This document shows, in pieces, positions 22,420 through 32,960 of a DNA stretch of 64,000 nucleotides. The stretch covers positions 16,989,379 through 17,053,378 of the forward strand of contig NC_064771.1 of the NCBI RefSeq assembly GCF_011397635.1, written 5' to 3'. Every line of letters begins with the position of its first letter. Position 1 is the first letter of the stretch. Under the pieces are notes generated by a model. It was given only the letters and a program-made list of their open reading frames with translations. It was not told where the DNA came from and did no database searches. Source of the stretch: Epinephelus fuscoguttatus (taxonomy: Eukaryota; Chordata; Actinopteri; Perciformes; Serranidae). The translations under genes were made by a program, and so were the position numbers.

Positions 22420-25400
22420 TGTATATTCACTTTTTGTTCTACAACATAAAATACATCATTAAATACCCAACTCATGAATTTTGTAGCTTTAACACATCCT
22501 AAAAAAGACAGCTGCTAACAGCATGCCAAACACGGCCTAAAAGCCTCTTTCTGGTGGCGACGTTGGCGTCACATGGCCGTGGTGTAGTTTGTTTTTAGCC
22601 TAAAGTTAGCTTTGTACTTCTGGTGATTGTATTTACACTTCAAAAATCATAAAAGTGGCTTTGATTAGTGAAGATAATATTGCTTAACAAAACGTGTCAG
22701 GATCATAAACTTTTGTTTGCCACGGAGCTTTTTTTCTGCAATAATCCAAGATCCAATGGAAAAAAACCTCACTGGCTTTTCGTCAAGGGAACCAGAGCAT
22801 TGTGTGAACTTCCAAATATGCCTACAAAAAACATCATCCCTGCAGCACTGTATTGACAACTGTCAGCATGCTAACATGCATGGTTAACATGATAAACCTA
22901 CCTGTTAAACATTAGCATGTATCCATCCATCTCTTTTCTACTACATGAGCCTGTTTCCCCTCATCCTGCCACAGTGAATGTCTCTAAGTAGCCTTATTAG
23001 AGGATGATGTCAGTGTTTGGAGGTTTTTGTGGTTGTACCCCCTGCCGGCGATGTCAGCCCCCGGGATACGGTGAGGAGATGGCAGCTGTGTTCAGTTCAA
23101 ACGGAGGGGTAGCGAGCGGGCCTTCATTGGAGGGGGTCGCAATTCATTCCCTGTGTCTCTCCTTACAATACTTTTTTTGGCGGGAAAGCACCAAAGACGC
23201 TTGTTTGACCCAACTTGTGTTTCTTTGCGGGACCCCCTCCCTGAGAAAAGTGTCGCCCGCCTCCACACTCATACACCATGTCCACCCTGTCTTGATTGAT
23301 TTTCAGTGCGCATTTTGGAAGGGATTACAGCCATCTGCAGGCTCTTGAGGAACAAAGGGGGCTCCTCGCTCTCCTCCCTTCAGTACTTCAGAGGGATAAC
23401 ATGGCCAGATAAACATGCTCTTGCCCCGCTCTGCACTTGTTCTCTATTCTGCCTTGACCTCTCAACCCACCCACACTGCCCACTCAACTTTAAAGCTGAC
23501 CATGTTATTCTCTCCTGCCCTCACCCTGCCCTGTGAATACAGGCTACTCATCACTCTTTGCAAATTGCTCATCACAAAAAGACCAATATGAGTCAGTGCA
23601 TCATTAAACTGTTGCACTGAAAGAATCCTGGCATCATGCTCACCGATTGCTTGCAGCTTGCGTTTTCCCTGGCCTGACGATAAAACTTGTGCATAACAAT
23701 TTAACAAGCTCTCATATGTGAACATTCACATTTTCCACCCGGGAATCATCACTACCAGCTGTGCGCGGGTGTTATGGGAACTCAGAAATTGTCAGCTGGG
23801 AATCTGGGATGCCAAAGTGTGGTCATGGGCTCGGAGCTCACTGTCAGCTGGTGCCAGGCTGATGGAGAGGCAGCAGGATGCGCGGCCACTGAGTCACGGG
23901 AAGAGGTGGACACACCACTCAGCCCAGTGTGTGGTTGCGGTGGGTTAGATTACCAGTACGGTGAAATTATCTGTTTGTGTGGAAAATAAGGGCTGATGAG
24001 ATCCACAGCTGTCTGTTAATCACTTCTTACTAATCTAGTGTATGGAGAAGCTGTGCGTCAAGTGTGTGGCAACCACTGTTTTGGATCCACAACAGCAGCT
24101 GTGGGCCAAGCTGTGGGAAAGATTAGATGGTGAGGCCATAAAAAGATGGTTGCAGTGGAGAGATCCAGGTGAAGGATATGTGTGAGAAGCTTTTATGCAG
24201 TGAGACAGGAGTGAAAGTGAATTAAGAGATTGCAGTGAATGCATGGAGATAGGTCCACTATCAGACGGGATTAGCAGGTTCCATATCTGTCACTATCACA
24301 GGTTTGCAGGTCTGATTTGTGGACCTTTAACTGACAAAGTTTCTGCTGCAAATACAGGACCCGTGTGCAGGGTGGGGTGTTATTGTGCTAGACTACAAGG
24401 GAGTGTCCAGGAGCACTTTGCCCCCTGCCTGTGCTCTCATCTCTGGAGCTTTGTCTCTGGCCACTTCCCTCAAACTCCCCCAGGGGCTGACGGAAGTCCA
24501 CACCCAACCACACTCTCTCCCAACGCTTTGGATTCCCCTGTCCTGAGTACTTCCCGCCTCGCCGTGCCCATACCTCACCTCAACAACACAACAGGACAGA
24601 ATAAAGAGAGGAGCAAAGGGGGAGGAGGGTTTATTGTGTGTCTGCAGCGCTCTGCAAAACAAATGACAGTCAGTCGGCATCAAAGGAGTGTGTGCAGCAG
24701 AATCATATAGAGGTTAGATGCACACAATTAAATTTCTGTTTTTCCCAACATTTTTTGTCATGTATGCACACATTTCAACTGTACTAGTTGCAATAATGTT
24801 TATTTAGTAAGTGCAAACTGTGCCAGTGTGTCATTGTGGCTACACTGACATCATTACTGCAGTTTTGGGGGTTCACGCTGGGGTCGCAAAGATGTAACAA
24901 CAATGCAGGAAGTTGAGCTTTGTCAAAATGTCACATGATGTATTGGTTGTTGGAGAATAATTTGAGCGCTCTTTGTTTTGGCTTATCAGCCCTGCAGCAG
25001 TAACCTCAGATGTACTGAAGGGAAGGGGGCAGAGGTGTGTGTGTGTGTGTGTGCGTGTGTTTGTGCAGAGCTGAGCAGCTCGGGGCCCCCAGCTACGGGA
25101 TGTTTTAAAGGAGCACTGAGGCAGTAAATAGCTGGGGAGGCTGGAGGTTCACTCACATGAACTACTGATGCGGTGGCAAGCCAGTGTCAGGGTTTCTATG
25201 GGAGATAGCTCAGCAGACACGGAAGGCATGTAGAGCTTTTGTGTTTTTTTTTTTTTCCTCCCATTTAACCAAAACACCATGTAAATTCCCCAGCTGCTCT
25301 TTTTCAAACAGATTTACAGCTTGCAGTAAATCTGAGATTTCACTGAGGTGTGTGCATGTATATTTTAATGCAGAATTTTTCCAAGGAGGAGCAACAGGTG

Positions 25401-26090
25401 GTGAATTTATTGTAGATGTTCAGCAGTATTAGCATTTTTGTATTATCTACCATGCAGTTCCTCATCTGTTACAGCAGAAAATGGGTGACAGATATGGTGT
25501 GTGATGCTGTAGATAAAATCTAAGTCGTGTTGGGAAACAAACAGGCTCAAGGCGCATGTCTGAAGTGCAGTGGAAAAGTGATTTGGTTTGATTGTGTCCT
25601 CGTGCACACGCGGGCAGGATAAAGTGAGCGACTGTGTGGCACCTCAGCTCAACCGAGCCTGCCACGCCGCTCCCTTAATGGCAATTTATTGCTTCCTGAA
25701 TCCTGAAAATGGGAGGCTAAGGACAACAGAATTCCAAGCGCTGCTCTCTACCTCCTTCCCCGTCCGAGTGCCCTCAGGGTCCTGAACACTCCTTAAATCT
25801 CTCCGCCTTTTAGGCCTCTCGCTCTCTCAGGCACGCCGTTTGTTCTGAGCTTTCAGGGATGTGATTCATGGGTACTTGAAGTGACTTATGTCTGAGAAAA
25901 GTTAACCATGCTAGAAACCTTTGGACCCAAATACTATGGTGTAGGTTAGACTGTGTTGATGTTTTAGGTAAGAGGGTTAGTGTGCTGATAAATGAGTGAT
26001 CCAACGTTTGTGGAGCATGAAACGACCAAAGAGTTCAAAGTGAATATGAGAAAGGCTTCAAGAAGAAAACAAATACGCTGGTGTTTTCTC
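22420..26090. other. Intergenic, convergent side downstream of metrn
   Basis: No exon recognised. A (GT)n tract is at about 25036-25060. Stretches 23040-23400 and 25590-25780 are GC-balanced and non-repetitive, so they are places to look for conserved non-coding elements. Open frames here show no known domain. Confidence 0.45.
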
Positions 26091-26099
26091 ACAGTATAT

Positions 26100-26105
26100 T
26101 TTAAT
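26100..26105 (-). terminator. metrn: Possible distal metrn poly(A) signal (ATTAAA)
   Basis: On the minus strand this reads ATTAAA after a long AT-rich stretch resembling a vertebrate 3' UTR. A nearer candidate is AATAAA at 26919-26924. The implied 3' UTR would be about 0.7 kb (proximal) or 1.5 kb (distal). Neither is proven. Confidence 0.3.
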
Positions 26106-26918
26106 AACGCAGACAAACACAAAAATAATCCACAATACTGACACAATGTTGTTTTTTCCACAGACTTTTTTTTCATGCTAAAATTTCTTATAAACATATT
26201 TACATTCACATTGCTATTGACATAAATTCACATAGAAAACAAACAGCAAAAATGGCAGTGTACGCATTTAAGACATACCGCTTCAGCATGTTGCGGTAAT
26301 TTGGTATGAACCCCCTCCCCTTGTTGATATAGTGCACATTAGATATGAAATCATACAACAGAGCAGAATTTTACACATTAAATGCATATTACTGTGTTTC
26401 TCTTGAGCTAGCCTCGTCCAGTGTCATAACTTGTTTTCCACCAAAAGCTGGATCAAGGATTTGTTCATCCATACCATCACGTTTATATCATATGATAACA
26501 CTGGACTTCGGATATGAATGGCTGTTGTCATCAGTTTTATGAACATTGCTGGCTATATACAGGTGAATATCTTGTGACAACATCAGCAGAGAGCAGTGAA
26601 TGACTTGACAACAAAACGTGTAACTGCTTTGGCAACACTGCTGCAATTCCACTCCCACATATTTTTTAAATAATTCTCTTTTAAGCCCAATTAGTTTTGC
26701 AGAAATATCGTGTGGCTACTGAAATGTATAAACAGGCCTCCTAAAAGCCTGTATCTCCTTACTGAATCTCAGAGTTGGCTAGCATATAAAAGTGCTCTCA
26801 GCACTAGTTTGAGCTGCTGCTCAGGTAGCCTTAGCTTTGTGTCACTACGGTACGTGCTCACATCATCTGTACATATATTAAATTCTCAATCGCTCCACTA
26901 TGCTACATATAGTTGCTT

Positions 26919-26924
26919 TTTATT
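26919..26924 (-). terminator. metrn: Possible proximal metrn poly(A) signal (AATAAA)
   Basis: Canonical hexamer on the minus strand about 690 bases after the metrn stop codon. The sequence from 27611 down to here has no coding signal, as expected for a 3' UTR. Confidence 0.35.
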
Positions 26925-27611
26925 TGGTTTTCAGTGCTTGCAGCATCACACTTTCCAGATCATTCCCTTTTCCTTTATCAGTGCAAATATATATTTTTTA
27001 ACATTTCGTTCAATGAGGACTTTTTTTTTTTAATAATAATCTCCTTAATAATACTGAGGATGACCCCAGTCACGGGGTCGCCAGCAAAACATCACTTTCC
27101 CATGGCCTGACATTTACTGAACAAAAAGGTGCCTAAAGTGTATCCTCGCTGGGACACCAACTAGTAGGCAGTGAGCTTTCTACAGAACTTTTCATAAATT
27201 TTCCTGAGTTTCAAAGCAATGACTCTCAATAGGCCTGAATTAATGGCTTGACTTAATTTATCCCGAATGGAAAGCTTTTCAATAGATTTTCTCTGACCCT
27301 GCATAATGGCATTGCTGTGTGTTCAAACTGTCCAATGCCAAATGCTTATAATCTTCATTTCAACCACGTCCCTCATGTCACAACTGCACCAGGTTCTTTT
27401 TGACCCAGTGACTGCATATTGCACTGAAATGGTGCTGGGAGAAGTTCATTTCACTCCTCAGACCTTTGGGAAGATGTTGGTGGCACCATGGCTGCACTGG
27501 CCAACGGTTGCACAACGTGGCTTCTTCCAAAACGTGGAACAGGGCTGAGTTTGGCCTGGCTTTCAATGCGGCCTTGACTCTTGAGTGGTAGACAATTGGC
27601 TGAGTTTTGAC

Positions 27612-29395
27612 TCAGTCTACTGGGAGTTCACAGGGTATCTGCTGGGCTGCTTTGGCTATAGTGTAAGCCCGCTGGAAGTCCTTGTAACGGGGAGCGCAGC
27701 CCAACCAGGCCTCCCCGAAGTGGACCCGGCCGGTGAAGAGAAAGCTGCCAGGCCCAGGTTTGACCCCACATTGCAGCAAAGTCCTGACCTCACCCCGGCT
27801 GCTCAGGCGACTGTTGCCGGTGAACAGGGCATACTTCTGACGAAACACCCGGGTGGCGCTGACTTTGATCACCGCTGCTCGAAGGTTATCGTCTTCCACC
27901 ACTGATCGGATGTTACCTCGCACAACTGTGGATAAACAGAACACTCAGGTTAATTTCTACGGTAAGCTCAAGAAACAGAATCTATGTGCTTTTGTTAACT
28001 TATGTTTTGCTATACTTTTGTTGACGACATTTTGCTCTACGTTAGCTAGCGGGGTGATTCTTTGTTGAGCCACCAGTCCATGGTAAAAGCCGTACGAAGG
28101 CCCAACCCTGCTCACTAATCCTAACTTTTGTTGCCAGTTGAACTTCTCCTCAGTGGCATTACAGCTCAATCAGAGGCCTGCAGATTAGTCCACTGCTCCT
28201 TCTCTGGGGGGGTGATGTCAGGATTAGTCCACTACAGTGCCTCCAGTGGGGGTTCCTGTGTGTTGGGGGGTTGCGGAGAGCTGCTGTTTCACCTTTAACC
28301 TTTGCACTTTTGAGAGGAGGGGATTTGGAGGCACTGGGGTGCTCTGGCTTTTAAACCGATTTGACACATTTGTAGATCCTGTCGAGGAATCATTATGCTC
28401 TACAGCTTTGCTGCCAGGAGTTGTGGTGGTCTGGTTTAATTTGTTAATCTTGGCCGAGTGAGAGGAGCAGATTTCTATGTAATGATGACATTTTATTCCT
28501 GGTTTTCTGGGTTTTTTATGTGTGATTTTAGGGTGCATGTTGTATCAGGTAACTTACCAAAGTCACTGGTGCAAACAGCCATCAGGATCTCGGTGTTGTT
28601 GCAGGGTCTGCAGGCCTCTGGAGAGACAACAAGAGGAGGGAAAGAGTCAGTTGGTGACCTCACATAACACTCTAAACTGCTTGAAAAAACACCTATATGC
28701 TAATACTTTAACTGAGCCTCTGGAAATCAAAGACCGCATTTCCAGATCACATGCACAGGAATGTGAGATGTGAATCTGGACCTTAAACTCTGTGTAAAGA
28801 CGAGCAACAAAGGCGAGACCAACCACTGCGTTCTAACAGACAGCTGCTACTTTTACAGTTGGCAGAGGAGGTCCAGCGAGGCTTTAAGGTGCTTCCACCC
28901 CAGACGATTTAAAGGCCAGATGAAACTTCCCCACTTAAAGCCTTTCAGGGTGTCTACAGTCACACCTCATCAAAGCCTGCTAGACAGGGGCCGAGGAGAG
29001 GGAGTGGGGTGGGGTGGGGTGGGGTGGGGGGGCAGACTTCAAAGATTTTTTTTTTTAAAGGCACACAATCCCACTTCCCACAAAGTACTCTCCTTTCTTC
29101 CTGCAAAGGCTTGACAACTTTTCTAAAAAACAAAAAAAGTACAGTGCACCTTGCTAAAATCCGTAACAGGATTTGCAGATTCACAAAAAAATTTAAACCA
29201 ACAAAGCTCTGTCCGTCTGCATTGACTGAGCTGTGGGTAGACAACAAAAAAGAGTCCTGGCATTTTTTAAAGTTCTCCTTGTGGTTCTTTGGAGGCCCCT
29301 TGCCCACCCCACACATTCTCCTTCTTAGTGAAAACCTCTTGATAAATGAGATTCCTTCCTCTCTAGTCCACAGCAAACCCCTTTCCAAGCCTAAT

Positions 29396-29428
<33 letters not shown>

Positions 29429-31252
29429 AGGGGGAGAGAGATGTAGAGGAGGGGGGAGTATACTCCTACAGACAAGTCTCCCCACAGAGAGGCAGCTCAA
29501 CAAAAGAGGGGAGCATCTCAGCTGGGCAGAGGCCTCCATGTCGCCTAGGCGACGGCAGTAATCCCAGAATACTCATGCGGCACCCATTCAAAGGGCTCTG
29601 GACTCTGGAGAAAGCCCCACATACTGTGCTTTTGTCCCCCCCTCCTCCCCACTCCATGGCTCTCCTTCTCCTACTCCAAACCAGCACGCCTCTGGGGAAA
29701 GTTTTGGCCACTTCCTCCTCTCTGCACTCTGCATGAGCTGTGGAAAGTCCAACCAGCCCACAGAGGCCTGTTATGAATTATGATTCATCTACAGGGAGGA
29801 TTTGATGGTGTATAATATCATCAGTGGTGGGTTAAACCCTTGCATCCTCCAAACTTTTCGGGAAGGAAGAAAAATAAGTTTGACCACAGTTTGGTGGGGT
29901 TTTTTGTTCAAGTTTTGTTTCTTATTTCAAGTTTTCTCTGGGATAAAGACGCATTTTAATGGCTAGAATTGACAAATTTAAGCAAAAACACTTCGCTGTG
30001 TCTCCTTATTTGACCCCAAGTAGCCACACTCAAAACAACATGGCCGCCTAATGTCTCACTGTCTCACCTTCACTGCTGATGGGGTTGGAGTCCAGCGACA
30101 GGCGTGCAGTCCAGTCCCCTCTCAGCTCGTACCGAAAGGAGGCGATCCTCCTGCTGATGTCCTGATGAGGCGTAGCCTGCAGGAAGAGAGCCACCCTCTC
30201 CCCAGGCAGGCGGCTGAAGCAGCGAACCCTCGGCGGGGGTGAAGACTCCAGACGGTCCCCTACCAGGAGCTCCAGGACCCCATCTCTCTCCAGGTACAGC
30301 TGGGCTCCGTGGAACTGCTCTGAGGGCTTGACGCAGGCCGTGATGAGGCCCGAGCTGCTGCCGCCTGGCCCCACCGCCACAGAGGGCAGGCGGGGTGAGA
30401 GGGTGAGGCGCAGGGCCCCTTTGGGATACAGCCAGTCCAGTGTGCCCTCAGAGCAGTGGAGGGAGATCTGCTCCACGCTGCCCTGCTGCTGGGACAAACC
30501 ACTGTGAGGAGGAAAAAGGGAGGGAGAAAAGGTTATGTAAAGGTTTTTATATTATTTTTTCCAGGCATGAGTTCACTTAGAAAATAAGTTCCTAACATCG
30601 GCATCATCAGTGGATACTTTCCTAAAATAGCTGAACTGCAAGGTGGGCTGAGCTGGTTTAAATGTGAGCAGACAGGCAACTTAAACCAAACATTTATGAG
30701 TGGAAACTGAAGATGACAGTAAAAACTATTTTCACATCAGGACACACTCAGAGAATACGCCGCCTGCTGGCAGCTTGTGGTAGCAGGGGCCAATCATTGC
30801 ATTTTAAGGGTCAAACTTCCACAAAAGTCCTCTGCAGGTATTTCAACAGTAATGGAACTACCCTTCAACAACTGCATGCACACACTCCAAGTATCAGCAT
30901 TAATCCTCCAGTCTCCTGTCTGTCTGGACCCCCCATGCCTCCTGCAGACAGCCCGGAGGCGCATTCGTAGCGGAGCACTAAACATTTTCACTGCGCGCTA
31001 ATGGCAAGTCTCAACATGTTGCATTCACACACACATTGTCCTTCACCAGCCGGGACACCTGTAGCATCTTTGAGCGGCATTTTTGCACCACCTTTTCATT
31101 CACCCAAAATGCACAGAGAGCGCACATGTAATATGAAATACTTGCCTGCCTCTCCAGCTGCACTGGTCTTCAGAGTAACTCGAAAAAGCCTCGTGAAAAA
31201 TGGCAAAAAGTAAAATCCAAATTGCGTTAATCCAAACCCCGAAAGCATGCAT
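27612..31252 (-). CDS. metrn: Meteorin, secreted neurotrophic factor, four exons
   Basis: Meteorin is a secreted protein acting on glial differentiation, neurite growth and vessels. Minus-strand coding exons, in order: 31252-31146, 30501-30068, 28617-28558 and 27925-27612, giving 304 residues (human METRN has 293). The first 25 residues (MHAFGVWINAIWILLFAIFH onward) are a signal peptide; the mature part begins near YSEDQCSWRG. Family motifs are TLDWLYPKGALRLTL, the 20 residues LFLQATPHQDISRRIASFRY, ACRPCNNTEILMAVCTSDF, LLQCGVKPGPGSFLFTG and FGEAWLGCAPRYKDFQRAY. Ten cysteines are present in the mature part, as in the family. Motif detail (WLYP, ATPHQDISRR) and synteny favour metrn over metrnl. 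Intron 1 joins in the conserved frame (RG-S-GLSQQQGSVEQ) only with a GC donor (AG|GCAAGT); introns 2 and 3 are GT-AG. Confidence 0.93.
29005..29032 (+). repeat. GGGGT tandem tract, G-quadruplex capable
   Basis: At least five consecutive runs of four or more G separated by single T on the plus strand, which is the template strand for metrn. The sequence fits the G-quadruplex pattern; folding is inferred. Confidence 0.75.
29399..29427 (+). repeat. (GT)n microsatellite
   Basis: About 14 GT units within metrn intron 2, followed by a G/A-rich stretch. Confidence 0.9.
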
Positions 31253-31509
31253 TTTCGACAGTGGAGGATGCACAAGTAAAAAATAAAAATAAAAAAGGAA
31301 ATAAAACATTGGAAGAAGATAATTCCTCTGCGAATACAATTCCCCTATAAAACTCTATCTCTGATAACCTCCATAGTTTCGTATCCTCTTACCCTGATGT
31401 ATAAGATAAGAGAATACCGCTAGAGACTAAACTCTCTCCTCAGCACTCTCCGGCTGCTGTGCGTCAGAGAGACGCAGAGCTCTGAAGTTATGCACCCTCA
31501 GAAAAACTT

Positions 31510-31525
31510 CAGGGACCAATCAGAG
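31510..31525. promoter_or_regulatory. metrn: CCAAT box near metrn 5' end
   Basis: GGGACCAATCAGAG contains a CCAAT motif about 265 bases upstream of the metrn start codon (minus-strand gene). A G-rich block (GGAGGGGGAGGG, 31560-31571) lies slightly further upstream. Position suits a proximal promoter; the start site itself is not visible. Confidence 0.35.
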
Positions 31526-31794
31526 TCCGAGAAGTGAAACTTTAAACCACTCACACAGCGGAGGGGGAGGGACGTCTGACCTGCTGCATGACTATGCAAC
31601 AGTAATCAAGTCACTATTGTGTCTGACATAAGTGCAGAGAAAACACTGTTTAACTGGCATGTTTAGTGAATTTACTTTTAGTTTATTTTAGTTTTTATTC
31701 CTTTTTAATTTTAGATTTTTCTGTCTTACACTGCTGGAATTGGTTTTACTTGTTGTGTTAGTAAATCTAATGATTTTGTAATTTGATGGTATAC

Positions 31795-31995
31795 ATTTTC
31801 TTGCCCTTTGTGAGGCGCTTTGTAACTTGACAAGTGCTCTATGAGTGTATCTTAAAACTGTTTTATTATTTACAGTGCCCATCTAGATATGTTTTCAGAC
31901 AAATAAATTAAAAATAAATAATTATATAAATAAAAGAATAATTAAAAATTAAATTGACTTTCCCCTCAGGGATTAATAAAGTATATATAAAAATA
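31795..31995 (+). mobile_element. LINE 3' tails (two fragments)
   Basis: GGCGCTTTGTAACTTG with AAGTGCTCTATGA resembles the 3' UTR of fish non-LTR elements. Just downstream, CCCCTCAGGGATTAATAAAG followed by A/T-rich tail matches another tail family also seen at 43884. Both are short and 5'-truncated. Confidence 0.5.
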
Positions 31996-32609
31996 AATAA
32001 ATAAAAATAATGAAATACCCTGCATTTAATAATAATGTTTTGCCTGATATGGTTTTTCCGCAAACAAAATTTGACTAAAAATTAATTAATTTTTAATTTA
32101 ACTATTTAAAAGTTATTAAAATGACATATACTCCTCCCTCCTTAAAGGAATCCAGACTTTACCGATGTACAAATATTTTTAATTTTTGAATTATAAGTAC
32201 TGTACACAAGATGTCTGCTACGTTATGATAAAATTAATTCTTGATGTATGAGCACTGGAGGCTTTAAAGGCCCAACGAAACAAACCTACGTCAAAGAACT
32301 AGTGGCGACGAAGGCTAAACAACTTGCAGAGATTGCAGCCAGTGGCCAACTAGCATGTATATTCTGCGCCTGTGTGATGCGAAATAACTCTCCATACCAG
32401 CAGGTGGCAGTAGTCTGTATTCATCCTTCAAAAAAGGGAAATTGGAACACTGACAGGGCCGATTTGAGATGCTAGTTAGCCAGTTGGCACATTAACAGCA
32501 CAACCCGATGTTAAAAGAACAAATTATAGACCTTTTTACTGTTAGTAAACAGTATGACATTTTCTGGCGGGCAGGGCTTAGCTGGAGGCAAAACAGTTCT
32601 CCACAGACA

Positions 32610-32960
32610 TTAGTTAGCACTAGCTAGCAAGTTCTGTTGGCTTGTTTTAGACAATGGAGGAAGATGATACTCATCCCAAGTGTTGGAGTGCATTCTGGCA
32701 CAAACTGGACCGTTCATAAACTCGGAGCGCTGTCGGAACGTATGAATGAATGTTTGTTTATCCAGAGAACACTCTTGGCACTCTGAAATATAACGCTCCG
32801 TTTCTTCGACCAGCAGGGCTCTCATTTTAGTGTAGAGCGTCAGACTGATTTTACGAAGGTACCATGTCAGGTCATTCACTCCAACACTGATTATCCATGC
32901 TGAACTGGCCGGAAAAAAAAAAAGCCAACAAGACTGACTAGTGCTAACGATGCAGGACAC
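32610..32960 (-). pseudogene. Uncharacterised 116-codon ORF, possibly transposon-derived
   Basis: The translation is charged and non-repetitive (for example SLTLYTKMRALLVEETERYI and ECQECSLDKQTF) rather than low-complexity. It lies in a stretch flanked by sequence resembling other fish repeats (left TTAAAGGCCCAACG). There is no supporting splice site or neighbouring exon. It may be a decayed piece of a transposon ORF. I do not recognise a family. Confidence 0.25.

Larger units (their letters stand above)
28618..30067 (-). other. metrn intron 2, with G-rich tract and (GT)n
   Basis: Contains the GGGGT tandem tract at 29005-29032, a (GT)n microsatellite at 29399-29427, and otherwise unremarkable sequence. 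Open frames on both strands here (up to about 140 codons) lack domain features and are rejected as genes. Confidence 0.6.

Noticed and set aside
24243..24710. 155-codon plus-strand ORF
   Set aside because: No recognisable motif; an overlapping minus-strand frame of similar quality; no exon neighbours.
29009..29446. 145-codon ORF and its minus-strand shadow in metrn intron 2
   Set aside because: Spans the GGGGT and (GT)n repeats; metrn exons 2 and 3 join cleanly across it.
27612..31252. Assignment to metrnl instead of metrn
   Set aside because: WLYPKGALRLTL and ATPHQDISRR match METRN rather than METRNL forms, and the ccdc78/stub1 neighbourhood fits METRN.
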